From: Fervidicoccus fontis Kam940
Lineage (GTDB): Archaea > Thermoproteota > Thermoprotei_A > Sulfolobales > Fervidicoccaceae
Length of the DNA: 64,000 nt
Direction: 5' to 3'
Assembly (NCBI RefSeq): GCF_000258425.1
Contig: NC_017461.1
Coordinates: forward strand, 496,001 to 560,000
A model generated the notes under the pieces. It was not told the DNA's origin and made no database searches. It saw nothing but the letters and a program-made list of their open reading frames with translations. Shown here piece after piece: positions 26,796-36,423 of the stretch. A program made the position numbers and the translations under genes. Numbering within the stretch: the stretch's first letter is position 1; the number at the start of each line of letters is the position of its first letter.

Positions 26796-27999
26796 CCTTC
26801 CACTAACTACTCTTTCAAAACCAATTAAAGTCATGCTATTGGGAAGCGGAGAGCTTGGGAAGGAGATTTCTATAGAAGCGCAGAGGCTTGGGGCTGAAAC
26901 AATTGCGGTCGATAGATATGACTTCGCCCCCGCAATGCACGTCTCAAGTAAAAGATATATTGTTGATATGATGAACAAGGAGGCAATTAAGGCACTAGCA
27001 TATAGGGAAAGACCTGATGTAATTATTCCTGAAGTAGAAGCAATATCATTTGAAGCATTAGAAGAACTCGAAGATGAAGGATTTGAAGTTATACCTAATT
27101 CGGATGCAGTAAGGATTGCAATGAATAGAATTGAGCTGAGAAATGTAGCATCGGTCCAACTTAACCTTCCTACAACGAGATATTTTGTAGCTGAGAATGA
27201 GGAAGAAGCTATTGAAGGTTGTGAAAAAGTGGGATACCCTTGCATTATAAAACCTGAAATGAGTAGTAGCGGGCATGGACATTTCAAAATTAAGGAAGGA
27301 AGCAAGGAAGAGATCAGAAAAGGCTACACCTATGCAATAGGTCATGCGAGAGGAAAGAGTAAAAGAGTTATTGTAGAGGAGTTTGTAGAGCTTGAGACGG
27401 AACTCACTGTTTTAGTTTATAGATATGAAAGTGAAAGTGGAGGAATAAGTACTGAGACATGCGAGCCAGTTGAGCACTGGAGGTATGGAAAATATCACTA
27501 CATCGAGTCATGGCAACCTTCAGTAAAGGATAAGAATATCCTGGCTAGTGCTAAAAGCATAGCTATTAAGGTCGCTAATAGGTTAGGAGGAAAAGGAATA
27601 TTTGGAGTAGAGCTTTTCTTGACGAAAGATGGGAGAGTTCTTTTCAGTGAAGTTGCTCCAAGGCCTCATGACACAGGTATGGTGACTATGGTCACTCAAG
27701 ACTTTAATGAATTTGCTATTCATGTGAGAGCTGCTTTAGGGCTTCCTGTTCCAAAAGTCGATATAATTTCTCCAGGTGCAAGCCTCGCAATTTATTCCAG
27801 CTTAGAAAATAGTTGGAGTTCCGTAATTGAGGGCGTATACAGCGCACTTTCAATACCTGGCGTAGGTTTGAGGATATTCGGCAAACCTTTCAGCTATAAA
27901 GACAGAAGAATGGCACTACTCCTGGCGAGAGGGAAAAATACGGAAGAAGCGCTAGAGAAAGTAAGGAAAGCATCGTCTTTTTTGAAAATAAAACAATAA
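26785..27999 (+). CDS. purT: Formate-dependent GAR transformylase
   Basis: 404 residues of the ATP-grasp superfamily. GSGELGKEISIEAQRLGAE, VDRYDFAPAMHVS, KPEMSSSGHGHF, ESWQP and EVAPRPHDTGMVT are PurT signatures and separate it from PurK. It makes formyl-GAR from formate and ATP, so no folate is needed, in keeping with the absence of purN. GTG 26785 lies inside the end of purD (11-bp overlap), indicating coupled translation. Confidence 0.95.
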   Translation: MRNSLPLTTLSKPIKVMLLGSGELGKEISIEAQRLGAETIAVDRYDFAPAMHVSSKRYIVDMMNKEAIKALAYRERPDVIIPEVEAISFEALEELEDEGFEVIPNSDAVRIAMNRIELRNVASVQLNLPTTRYFVAENEEEAIEGCEKVGYPCIIKPEMSSSGHGHFKIKEGSKEEIRKGYTYAIGHARGKSKRVIVEEFVELETELTVLVYRYESESGGISTETCEPVEHWRYGKYHYIESWQPSVKDKNILASAKSIAIKVANRLGGKGIFGVELFLTKDGRVLFSEVAPRPHDTGMVTMVTQDFNEFAIHVRAALGLPVPKVDIISPGASLAIYSSLENSWSSVIEGVYSALSIPGVGLRIFGKPFSYKDRRMALLLARGKNTEEALEKVRKASSFLKIKQ

Positions 28000-28017
28000 G
28001 GAGGGGTGTAATTAGAT

Positions 28018-28422
28018 TTGACCTGTAAGGGAAAAGTCTCTATAATAGTTGGAAGCGAAAGAGATCTACCTTTTTCAGAAAGGGCTTCAAAGATTTTAAA
28101 AGAAAATAGCATAGAGTTCGAAATAAAAGTTCTGAGCGCTCACAGGAATCCAAAAGATCTTGAGAATTACATATCAAATTCCGACGTAGACGTTTTTATT
28201 GCAATGGCTGGGCTGTCCGCACATCTCCCTGGGTTTATCGCTTCAAGAACAAATAAGCCCGTTATTGGAGTTCCTTTAAATGTAAGTCTAGGAGGGTTGG
28301 ATTCTCTGTTAAGCATAGTCCAGATGCCGAAGGGTGTGCCTGTGGCAACGGTTGGGATCGATAATCCTGAGAATGCAGCTCATTTGGCTGTGAGAATTAT
28401 AAGCCTATGCAGAGGTGTTTAG
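28018..28422 (+). CDS. purE: PurE, AIR carboxylase / N5-CAIR mutase family
   Basis: 134 residues. Motifs: [13 protein letters not shown] (the usual GSxSD is altered to GSERD), [26 protein letters not shown] and [21 protein letters not shown]. The SAHR form is class I-like, yet no PurK is encoded in the cluster. It may therefore use CO2 directly, or PurK lies elsewhere. It starts with TTG 28018 behind a strong GGAGGGGTG ribosome site about 8 nt upstream. Confidence 0.92.
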   Translation: MTCKGKVSIIVGSERDLPFSERASKILKENSIEFEIKVLSAHRNPKDLENYISNSDVDVFIAMAGLSAHLPGFIASRTNKPVIGVPLNVSLGGLDSLLSIVQMPKGVPVATVGIDNPENAAHLAVRIISLCRGV

Positions 28423-28423
28423 A

Positions 28424-28681
28424 TTGGGTCTGTACAAAGTCGAAGTGATTATAACTTATAGAAAAGAGCTAAGAGATCCTGAAAGCGAAATAATTCATAA
28501 AGACCTCATTTTAAAAAAAGGTTATGCTAACGTAAAAAAAGTAACAACTGGAAAATACTTTTCAATGCTCGTAGAATCAGATACCAAAGAAAATGCGATA
28601 AGTACTGTTAGAGAGCTTTGCGAAAAGCTTAGAATATATAACCCGATAGCTCAGGAAATTGAGGTGTTTGTGCGTGAATAA
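28424..28681 (+). CDS. purS: FGAM synthetase, PurS subunit
   Basis: About 85 residues, the standard PurS size. It opens LYKVEVIITYRKELRDPE, where PurS normally has YKVEVxxxLKxGVLDPxG, and has the expected alternating beta strands. PurS bridges PurL and PurQ in the three-protein formylglycinamidine synthase. TTG 28424 is best: GAGGTG is 6 nt upstream and the protein then begins as in relatives. A GTG at 28415 would overlap purE. Confidence 0.9.
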   Translation: MGLYKVEVIITYRKELRDPESEIIHKDLILKKGYANVKKVTTGKYFSMLVESDTKENAISTVRELCEKLRIYNPIAQEIEVFVRE

Positions 28682-29363
28682 GGTCGCAGTGATTAGCTTT
28701 CCAGGAACTAATTGCGACCTTGACACGGTCTCAGCCATTAAAGAGCTGACTAGTTTAGATGCAGAAATAGTTTGGCATAAAGACTTCAAGGGTAAAAAAT
28801 ATGATGCGATAATAATTCCGGGAGGGTTCAGCTATGGTGATTGGCTGAGGGCAGGTGCTATAGCTGCGAGATCTAAGGCAATGGAAGAAGTTGTTGAAGA
28901 GGCAATAAACGGAAAGCCTGTCCTGGGAATATGCAATGGGTTCCAAATTCTTGTCGAATCTTCCCTTCTTCCTGGAGTTCTGCTTCCAAACGAGTTGGGA
29001 AGATTTATATGCAGATGGACTAGAGTGAGTATAGAGAACCCAAAAGGTCCATGGCTTAAGCTTGCCAATAAAAAAGAAAAAATAGACATGCCTATAGCTC
29101 ATGCTGAGGGAAGATTCTACATTGATAGCGAAAAGTTCAAAGCTATTTCAAATTCCTCACCGATTATTTACTATGAAAACGGTTGGAATCCGAACGGAAG
29201 CTTTTATGATATCGCTGGCATAGGAAATGAGGAAGGCAATGTGCTTGGACTGATGCCACATCCAGAGAGGGCATATACAGAGATTCTTTCTCCTAGGGGC
29301 TTTCACGGAAATGGAGGCTTGTTCTTCAAAAGCCTTGAAGATTCTCTAAAGAGGGGATGGTAA
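28674..29363 (+). CDS. purQ: FGAM synthetase, PurQ glutaminase subunit
   Basis: About 229 residues of a class I glutamine amidotransferase. VAVISFPGTNCDLDT at the start, GGFSYGDWLRAG (oxyanion region), catalytic Cys in VLGICNGFQILVE, and GLMPHPERAY for the His/Glu pair. It supplies ammonia to PurL. GTG 28674 overlaps the purS stop (GTGAATAA) and has GAGGTG 7 nt upstream; two earlier TTG codons are less likely. Confidence 0.95.
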   Translation: MNKVAVISFPGTNCDLDTVSAIKELTSLDAEIVWHKDFKGKKYDAIIIPGGFSYGDWLRAGAIAARSKAMEEVVEEAINGKPVLGICNGFQILVESSLLPGVLLPNELGRFICRWTRVSIENPKGPWLKLANKKEKIDMPIAHAEGRFYIDSEKFKAISNSSPIIYYENGWNPNGSFYDIAGIGNEEGNVLGLMPHPERAYTEILSPRGFHGNGGLFFKSLEDSLKRGW

Positions 29364-31549
29364 TGCCTTTAACGAAGGAAGAAGTTCAAGAAATAAAAAG
29401 TTTGCTAGGTAGAGAGCCTACAGGCGAAGAACTTGCAATGTTTGAAGCACAATGGAGCGAGCACTGCTCATATAAAAGCAGCAGAGACCTTCTGAAGCTT
29501 TTATATACTAGAGGTGAGCATGTAGTTGTTGGAATTGGGAAAGATGCTCCTGCGGTCGAGCTCTTCCCCGATACACTCGTAGTATTTAAAATAGAAAGCC
29601 ACAATCACCCTTCTGCTGTAGATCCTTATAACGGCGCTGCAACAGGAATAGGAGGAGTGGTGAGAGATGTTCTCACCTTAGGGGCTAAACCTGTTGCTCT
29701 ATTAGATCTTCTTTACTTAGGGGAACCTAAAAATCCTCACGCTAATTGGCTAATTAAAGGCATTGTAAAGGGAATAAGTGATTACGGCAATAGAATCGGA
29801 GTCCCTACAGTATCTGGAGATACGTGGTTTGATCCTTCTTTCAACACCCAGCCACTGGTCAATGTTGGGTGCGTAGGAATAGTTAAAAAGGAGAATTTAA
29901 TGAAGGGAAAAGCGGAAAGTGGCAACTTGATCGTTGTAATTGGGAACCCTACTGGAAGAGACGGAATACTCGGAAGTAGCTTCGCATCAAAGTCGCTGAG
30001 CGGGGAGCCTGAAAAGGAGATCGGGGCGGTGCAAATAGGTGACGCGCTTACTGAAAAGCTCTTGATAAGTGCCATACTTGAAATGATAGAGAGGAAATTA
30101 GTAAACTATGTAAAGGATCTGGGAGGGGGAGGACTTACTACAGCACTCAGCGAAACGCTCTCAGAATTCTCCTTGGGGGCTGAAGTCAAACTTGATAAGC
30201 TACACCTGAGGACCAATCTCACTCCTCTTGAAATGCTCGTTTCGGAAAGCCAGGAGAGAATGCTACTTATAATTGATGGGAAAAATTTTGAAGATGTTAA
30301 GAAAATACTTGAAAAATATGAAATAGCTTATTCAGTCATCGGGACTTTAAACAATTCCGGAATATTATCAATATATTATTATGAAAATAAAGTCGCAGAA
30401 GTGCCGGCTAAAGAGCTTGCAAGACCAAAAAGCATTAAGAGGGAATCTAAGCCTTCTGATACGTCGCTTCTTGGGCTCTATCCTGTTCAGAATATCGATG
30501 ATACAGACTTGGAAGGATCTATATTGAAGCTGATTTCATCTTTGAATATAGCATCAAAGAGGTGGATTTACGAACAGTATGATCATGAAGTTGGAATAAG
30601 AACCGTAATTAAACCTGGGTATGGAGATGCCGCAGTCCTCAGGTTAGGACCAGGAGATAAAAGGGGGTTTGCTGTAAAAGGAGATGGAAATCCTAGATAT
30701 ACTTTTTTAGATCCTTTTAAAGGTTCAGCGAACATAGTAGCAGAAAACTATAGAAATCTTACCGCAGTAGGAGCTGAGCCTTTAGCTATAGTAGATGAGC
30801 TTAATGCGGGAAACCCAGAAAAACCCGATCACTATTGGTACTTTGAAAAGATGATAAAAGGAGTTTCCTGGATGAGTGAACAATTAAACCTTCCTGTTGT
30901 AGGGGGAAAAGTCAGCTTCTATAATGAAGATTCTAAGGGGAAGATGATTAAACCGACTACTACTATTATTGGAATAGGAAGAATTGATGACGTATCTATT
31001 GCTAAAACTTTAGATTTCAAAGAAGCTGGATCTATTATCGCAATAGTTGGGGAAACTCTTCCTGAAATTGGAGGCAGCGAGTATTTGTATGCAATTCATG
31101 GAAAAGAGTTCGGTGAAATTCCTTATCCTAGACCCTTAGCAGAAGTTAAAGCTGGAAGCTTTGTGAGAGAGCTCATAAAAAGAAATATTCCTCTTGCAGT
31201 ACATGATATAGGCTCAGGCGGAATTTCTGTAGCTATTATGGAAATGAGCATTTCAGGAAAAATCGGTGCAACCGTCGATTTATCCTTAGTGCCGAATAGG
31301 GGTTGCAAGACTTTGACAGAGGTATTGTTTTCGGAAAGCGGAGCCAGATACATCCTGGAAATACCGAGGGAGATGAAAGATACTGTCATACAAATAGCAA
31401 GGACATTTAAGGTTGACCTATCGTTTATTGGGATGGTCTCAGACAATAATAGAATTGAGTTTAAAAATGGGGACAGAACAGTTGCTTCACTAAGCTTACA
31501 AGACGCGGAAAAAGTTTACGAGAACAGCCTGCAGGAGAATTTGGGGTAA
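29363..31549 (+). CDS. purL: FGAM synthetase, PurL subunit (small type)
   Basis: About 728 residues, the length of small PurL that works with PurS and PurQ. FEAQWSEHCSYKSSRD, IESHNHPSAVDPYNGAATG, VKDLGGGGLTTALSE and HDIGSGGISVAIME are conserved ATP- and FGAR-binding segments, seen as two internally repeated halves. ATG 29363 overlaps the purQ stop (TAATG) with GAGGGG 6 nt upstream; an ATG two codons earlier is directly adjacent to that site. Confidence 0.96.
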   Translation: MPLTKEEVQEIKSLLGREPTGEELAMFEAQWSEHCSYKSSRDLLKLLYTRGEHVVVGIGKDAPAVELFPDTLVVFKIESHNHPSAVDPYNGAATGIGGVVRDVLTLGAKPVALLDLLYLGEPKNPHANWLIKGIVKGISDYGNRIGVPTVSGDTWFDPSFNTQPLVNVGCVGIVKKENLMKGKAESGNLIVVIGNPTGRDGILGSSFASKSLSGEPEKEIGAVQIGDALTEKLLISAILEMIERKLVNYVKDLGGGGLTTALSETLSEFSLGAEVKLDKLHLRTNLTPLEMLVSESQERMLLIIDGKNFEDVKKILEKYEIAYSVIGTLNNSGILSIYYYENKVAEVPAKELARPKSIKRESKPSDTSLLGLYPVQNIDDTDLEGSILKLISSLNIASKRWIYEQYDHEVGIRTVIKPGYGDAAVLRLGPGDKRGFAVKGDGNPRYTFLDPFKGSANIVAENYRNLTAVGAEPLAIVDELNAGNPEKPDHYWYFEKMIKGVSWMSEQLNLPVVGGKVSFYNEDSKGKMIKPTTTIIGIGRIDDVSIAKTLDFKEAGSIIAIVGETLPEIGGSEYLYAIHGKEFGEIPYPRPLAEVKAGSFVRELIKRNIPLAVHDIGSGGISVAIMEMSISGKIGATVDLSLVPNRGCKTLTEVLFSESGARYILEIPREMKDTVIQIARTFKVDLSFIGMVSDNNRIEFKNGDRTVASLSLQDAEKVYENSLQENLG

Positions 31550-31554
31550 TGTTG

Positions 31555-32979
31555 ATGTGCGGAATAAGCGCATTTTTAGATGAAGCTACATTTAAAGAAG
31601 CGATTGAAGAGATCGCGATGATGCTTTATAGCTTACAGCATAGAGGCCAGGAAGCTTTTGGTATATCAGTTTTAAGCAAAGACAGAAAATTCCTCGTTAT
31701 GCGATCTAGGCATCAGCTTTTCTCCCTGTTTTTAAAATCGTGGAAAAAGGAGCTGATAGAGAAAAAAGTGATCGGTGGAATAGGCCATGTCAGGTATTCC
31801 ACCACAGGAAGTTACAGTGCACCAAGCCAACCGGTTTTGCTTGAATCTAACGATATAAAATTTAGCTTAGCTTTCAACGGAACAATTGCAAATTATAAAG
31901 AGCTTGATTCAAAGCTAGCAAGAAGAAAAGGTGAATACAGGATCTCCCCTAAAATTAAGAATAACGATTCTATAACTTTAGCCAACGTCCTTTATTCTCT
32001 GTACATTGACAATGAAAAAGACATAGTGGAAGCGTTAAGATATCTCCCCAACTATGTAATAGGAGGATACAGTATTGTTGTTGAAACCAACGAGCCTAGA
32101 ATTGTTATCGCAAAGGATCCTTATGGATTTAGGCCTCTTTCGTACTCTTACGAGTCCGGTTTTTATGCAGCATCAGAGAATCCTGCACTTGAGCTTATAG
32201 GAAAGAAGTCTTGGAAGGAAGTTCTTCCTGGGGAAATAGTCTCTTATGATGGAGGAAAACTTGAAAGAATATATAGCGAAAGAAAAGTCGAGCCTTCGCC
32301 ATGTTTATTTGAATACGTTTACTTTAGCAGATCCGACTCCGTTTTCAATGGAATAAGCATATATGATGCGAGAATTAATATGGGCAGATATCTTGCAGAA
32401 TATGCTCCTGTAGATGGAGATGTAGTAATACCTGTACCTGATAGCGGCAGAGTGATAGCACTGGGTTATAGCAAAGCATCAGGGATCCCGATAGAAGAAG
32501 GCATAGTTGTTAATAAATACCTCGGAAGGGGATTCATCACTCCCCCGTTTCAAAGACCACTCGTTACTAAAATAAAGTACAATATTGTTGAGGAGGCTGT
32601 AAGAGGGAAGGAAGTTGTCTTGATAGATGATTCGATAGTAAGGGGCACTACAATGAGCGATCTTGTACCAAAGCTTAAATTAAAAGGCGCAAAAAAAGTG
32701 CATATAAGAATAGGCTCACCTCCTTATAAATGCCCATGCTATATGGGGATAGACGTTCCTACAAAGAGTGAAGTAATTGCTAAAAACGACGAAAAAGTGA
32801 TCGCGAAAATGATTGGTGCCGACTCTCTCATATACAACTCACTAGATAATCTAATAAAAGCTGTACCGCTGAGAAACCTTTGTCATGCATGTTTTTCATG
32901 CAAATATCCTTTTTCTGAGAAGAGCTCATGTGAATATATAAAAATGTTGATAGATAGAGGAGGGAGAAATGAGATATAA
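31555..32979 (+). CDS. purF: Amidophosphoribosyltransferase (PurF)
   Basis: About 474 residues. With ATG 31555 the protein starts MCGISAF, so the catalytic cysteine becomes residue 1 after methionine removal. Further on: LYSLQHRGQEAFG, GHVRYSTTGSY, DPYGFRPLSY, PRPP loop VVLIDDSIVRGTT, and CPCYMGID plus LCHACFSCKYP, which carry Fe-S-type cysteines as in Bacillus PurF. It makes phosphoribosylamine from PRPP and glutamine. The active partner of the cysteine-less copy at 24027. An ATG at 31549 would add two residues and block maturation. Confidence 0.95.
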   Translation: MCGISAFLDEATFKEAIEEIAMMLYSLQHRGQEAFGISVLSKDRKFLVMRSRHQLFSLFLKSWKKELIEKKVIGGIGHVRYSTTGSYSAPSQPVLLESNDIKFSLAFNGTIANYKELDSKLARRKGEYRISPKIKNNDSITLANVLYSLYIDNEKDIVEALRYLPNYVIGGYSIVVETNEPRIVIAKDPYGFRPLSYSYESGFYAASENPALELIGKKSWKEVLPGEIVSYDGGKLERIYSERKVEPSPCLFEYVYFSRSDSVFNGISIYDARINMGRYLAEYAPVDGDVVIPVPDSGRVIALGYSKASGIPIEEGIVVNKYLGRGFITPPFQRPLVTKIKYNIVEEAVRGKEVVLIDDSIVRGTTMSDLVPKLKLKGAKKVHIRIGSPPYKCPCYMGIDVPTKSEVIAKNDEKVIAKMIGADSLIYNSLDNLIKAVPLRNLCHACFSCKYPFSEKSSCEYIKMLIDRGGRNEI

Positions 32980-33979
32980 AGATGCAGGAGTAGACCTGCA
33001 GAAGCATAACAATATTCACGAGATTGCGAAAATGCATGTTTTTAAGCTCAGCAATGAGCTGGGATCTATCATAGGAGGAGTAGGAGGATATTCACCTTAC
33101 ATGAGAATATTCGGAAGAGAATTAACTCTGCATGTAGACGGTGTTGGGACAAAGGTCCAAATACTGAGTAAGTTTAAAAAGCTCGATGTTGCAGGATGGG
33201 ACTGCATAGCCATGAATGCAAATGATATGGCTTGCGAAGGTTTTAGGACGTTGGCATTTTCTGACTACATAGCGATGGATAGCGCAGACGAAGAGGGTTT
33301 TGAGGAGATAATTAAGGGAATGATAGATGCGTTGAGAAAAGTTAAGGCGCCTCTCCTTTCTGGAGAGACTGCTATAATGCCTGGAATCGTGAGCGGCAAG
33401 GATGTTGTATGCTTTGCTTTAGGGTCAAGAGAAATTGAATTCAAAAACAAAGCGAAGGAGGGAGATGTTGTTGTTGGAGTAGAGAGCAACGGATTGCATT
33501 CAAATGGCTACAGCTTAGTCAGAAAAGTAGTCGAAGAAAAAATTGGAGGTTATGATAGAGAAATAGAAGGTTTGGACTTAAAAGTTGAGCTCACAAAGCC
33601 AACATTTCTGTATTATAACCTCATCATTGAATCCATAAAAAAAGATCTAATTAACAGTGCAGCGCATGTGACTGGAGGGGGATGGAAGAAGCTTAAAAGA
33701 GTCTTAGGAGAAGTGTTAGATATGAACCTCTCTCCGCCCCCTCCTCCTCAGATATTTGAGGTTTTACTGAAATACGGGGAAATACCTATTGAAGAAGCAT
33801 ATAGCGTTTTCAATATGGGAGTCGGTTTAGTTTTTACTACTGAGAAAGAAAGCTTAGAAGAATTAATTGAGCTTATAGAAAGACACAGCTTTCGCCCAGT
33901 TATTTTGGGCGAGGTTTCCAAAGGCTCAGGACTTTTAAAAATAGAGGCGAATAAATATGGGAAGAATTTCGTCTTATGA
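32969..33979 (+). CDS. purM: AIR synthetase
   Basis: 336 residues. IIGGVGGYSPYMRIFG, TLHVDGVGTKVQIL, DCIAMNANDMACEG and SNGLHSNGYSLVRK are PurM signatures, and HVTGGGWKKLKRVLGE follows. It closes the imidazole ring of FGAM. There is a run of five prolines (SPPPPPQIF) near residue 255, a likely site of slow translation needing aIF5A. ATG lies within the end of purF (11-bp overlap), GGAGGG 5 nt before it. Confidence 0.94.
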   Translation: MRYKDAGVDLQKHNNIHEIAKMHVFKLSNELGSIIGGVGGYSPYMRIFGRELTLHVDGVGTKVQILSKFKKLDVAGWDCIAMNANDMACEGFRTLAFSDYIAMDSADEEGFEEIIKGMIDALRKVKAPLLSGETAIMPGIVSGKDVVCFALGSREIEFKNKAKEGDVVVGVESNGLHSNGYSLVRKVVEEKIGGYDREIEGLDLKVELTKPTFLYYNLIIESIKKDLINSAAHVTGGGWKKLKRVLGEVLDMNLSPPPPPQIFEVLLKYGEIPIEEAYSVFNMGVGLVFTTEKESLEELIELIERHSFRPVILGEVSKGSGLLKIEANKYGKNFVL

Positions 33980-35066
33980 AATTGAAAGAATAATAAAAAA
34001 TAGTGGGAAAATAAGCGTATCTGCGGTAGCAAGCCATTCTGCACTGGATGTTTTCGATGGGGCTCACGATGAAGGGTTCAAAACGATTGCTATATGTCAA
34101 AAAGGTAGGGAGAAAACATATGAAAGGTTCATCTCCGTAATAAGTGAAGTTATTATATTAGAAAAATTCTCCGACATCGTAAAAAAAGAACACCAAAAGA
34201 AGCTTCAAGAAAAAAACTCGATATTTGTGCCGAACAGGAGCTTTTCTGTATATGTGGGGTATGATAAGATAGAAGAAGAATTTGAAATCCCAATTTTCGG
34301 TAATAGATTTATGCTCAGGTATGAGGAAAGAACTGGCGAAAAGAACTACTATAAACTTCTAGATAAAGCAGGAATAAGAAGGCCGAAAACTTTCGCCAAT
34401 CCTGATGAAATTGATAGACCTGTAATTGTAAAAATGCTACATGCGGTTAAGAAGGTAGAAAGGGGATTCTTTATAGCTATTGACAGAGAGGACTTCTACA
34501 GAAAATTCAATAGGCTTGTTAACGACGGCATAGTCAATAAAGAGGATATAAACCATGCGTCCATAGAAGAGCTCGTCATTGGGTCACACTTCAATGTAAA
34601 CTACTTCAATTCTATAGCATTTAATAGGAACGAAATAATCAGCATAGATAGAAGAATACAAACGGATCTAGACGGCTTTCTCAGGCTCCCTGCAGATATA
34701 CAGCTTGATTTAAAGGAATTTATAGACGTTGAAATGATTGAAATAGGTCACGAACCTGTGACCATAAGAGAAAGCATGCTTGAGAAGCTTTTTGAAATCG
34801 GAGATAAATTTGTTGAAGCTTCAAGAGAAATTGAGTCTCCTGGAATAATAGGTCCTTACACATTGCAACTTATAGTTACGAAAAACCTTGAGCCTATAGT
34901 ATTTGATGTCGCCACAAGAATCGGAGGGGGGACAAATGCATACATGGGAATTGGCAGTCAATATAGTAAGCTTTACTTTGGCAAGCCAATAAGCCTCGGC
35001 AGGAGGATCTCGATTGAATTAAAAGAATGCTTAACCAAAGGTTGTCTGGAAGAAATTCTTACTTGA
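33957..35066 (+). CDS. Divergent PurP-family protein (ATP-grasp)
   Basis: 369 residues with the two-part DUF1246/DUF1297 fold of PurP. VASHSALDVFDGAHDEGFKT matches the N-terminal AICAR-binding segment, and ATRIGGGTNAYMGIG the C-terminal ATP-grasp end. The FxPHGSxxxYVG motif of PurP is changed to FVPNRSFSVYVG, losing the His-Gly pair, and the GSPYS near the end becomes GSQYS. It may be a PurP with altered substrate, a regulatory subunit, or a distinct ligase. It overlaps purM by 23 bp and has GAGG 10 nt before the ATG. Confidence 0.85.
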   Translation: MGRISSYEIERIIKNSGKISVSAVASHSALDVFDGAHDEGFKTIAICQKGREKTYERFISVISEVIILEKFSDIVKKEHQKKLQEKNSIFVPNRSFSVYVGYDKIEEEFEIPIFGNRFMLRYEERTGEKNYYKLLDKAGIRRPKTFANPDEIDRPVIVKMLHAVKKVERGFFIAIDREDFYRKFNRLVNDGIVNKEDINHASIEELVIGSHFNVNYFNSIAFNRNEIISIDRRIQTDLDGFLRLPADIQLDLKEFIDVEMIEIGHEPVTIRESMLEKLFEIGDKFVEASREIESPGIIGPYTLQLIVTKNLEPIVFDVATRIGGGTNAYMGIGSQYSKLYFGKPISLGRRISIELKECLTKGCLEEILT

Positions 35067-35076
35067 GGTGAGAGAG

Positions 35077-36423
35077 ATGAATAAAGATGTTATTTGCGTA
35101 TTTGATTGGAGGTACGGATCTGATGAAATGAGAGAGATATTTTCTCTGAAGAATATTGTAAAGACATATATAAAAGTGGAAAATGCTCTTATGAACGGAC
35201 TTATAGATGCAGGATTTGCCCCTCCAGCTTGCAGAGACTCAGTAGTTAAATGTGGGGGCAATATATCTCCAGAGGAAGTATATGAAAAAGAAAAAGTCCT
35301 TGGGCACGATATTGCATCCCTCACATATATACTTGGAGAAGTTTGCGGAGAGTGCGGGAAATACGTTCATTTGGGCGCTACAAGCTACGATATTGTCGAT
35401 ACTACATGGTCCCTACTAATAAAACAAGCTGATGATGTACTGATATCAAAGCTTAAGAAGATCATTGAAAAGCTTATTGAATTGGCAAAGAACTACGCCA
35501 ACTATGTAGAGCCAGGCAGAACTCATGGGCAACATGCAGATCCTATAACTTTCGGATTCAAATTTGCAAATTACATATATGAGCTGACAAGGAGCCTGGA
35601 AAGGATTAAGGATGCGGAAAAAAGGACTGTGAAAATTAAAATGTCAGGTGCAGTTGGAACGATGGCTGCCTGGAATGGAAAAGGGCTGGAAATTGAAGAA
35701 AGCGTAAGCAAGCAATTAAACATTGAACCTCATCTAATAAGCACGCAGGTTGCTCCAAGAGATGGATTGGCAGAAGTTATTTCTTCTCTCGCTATTCTCG
35801 CCTCCCAACTAGACAGATTTGCCTTAGAAGTGAGGGAGCTTTCAAGAACTGAAATAAATGAAATGTATGAGTACGCTGAGAGAATAGGCAGCAGTACAAT
35901 GCCTCACAAAAGAAACCCTGTCACTGCAGAAAGAATATCGGGTCTTGCAAAAATAATGAGAGCATTTGTGATTTCCACTCTTGAAAACATCCCTCTGATG
36001 CATGAAAGAGATCTAACCAATAGCTCAAGTGAAAGGGTAATTCTTCCTCACGCATACTTAACTATGGACCAAATGATGGATGACATGATTAAGCTTCTAA
36101 ATACCTTATATATAAATACTGAAGCCGCTAAAAAGAACTTAGAAATTACTAAAGGAGCAACATTGAGCGAAAAACTTATGCTCCTTTTAGTTGAAAGGGG
36201 ATTTGCAAGGCATGAAGCTCACAAAAAAGTCATGCAGATATCTAGAGCGCTGAAAGAAGGAGAGAGCTTAATAGATGCTGCGCTAAGAGATGAAGATATT
36301 TCCAAGTTATTTACTAGAGAAGAGCTGGAAAGAGAGCTGAAGCCCGAAAAATATCTTGGAAACTATAGGGAGCTCATCGAAAGAACCATAAGTTATGCAG
36401 AAAAGAGGCTTCATGAGTTATGA
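35077..36423 (+). CDS. purB: Adenylosuccinate lyase
   Basis: About 448 residues of the fumarase/aspartase superfamily. The signature GSSTMPHKRNPVTAERI (catalytic loop) lies near residue 270, with GRTHGQHADPITFGFK (catalytic His) and LGATSYDIVDTTWS upstream. It acts twice: SAICAR to AICAR, and adenylosuccinate to AMP. ATG 35077 has GGTGAGAG just upstream; a GTG three codons earlier is less likely. The stop overlaps the next ATG. Confidence 0.95.
   Translation: MNKDVICVFDWRYGSDEMREIFSLKNIVKTYIKVENALMNGLIDAGFAPPACRDSVVKCGGNISPEEVYEKEKVLGHDIASLTYILGEVCGECGKYVHLGATSYDIVDTTWSLLIKQADDVLISKLKKIIEKLIELAKNYANYVEPGRTHGQHADPITFGFKFANYIYELTRSLERIKDAEKRTVKIKMSGAVGTMAAWNGKGLEIEESVSKQLNIEPHLISTQVAPRDGLAEVISSLAILASQLDRFALEVRELSRTEINEMYEYAERIGSSTMPHKRNPVTAERISGLAKIMRAFVISTLENIPLMHERDLTNSSSERVILPHAYLTMDQMMDDMIKLLNTLYINTEAAKKNLEITKGATLSEKLMLLLVERGFARHEAHKKVMQISRALKEGESLIDAALRDEDISKLFTREELERELKPEKYLGNYRELIERTISYAEKRLHEL

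Noticed and set aside
26760-27305. 181-codon minus-strand open frame opposite purT
   Set aside because: Shadow of purT; Ser-rich translation and no upstream signals.
26785-27999. PurK instead of PurT
   Set aside because: GSGELGKE, MSSSGHG and RPHDTGMVT are PurT sequences; PurK has other motifs.
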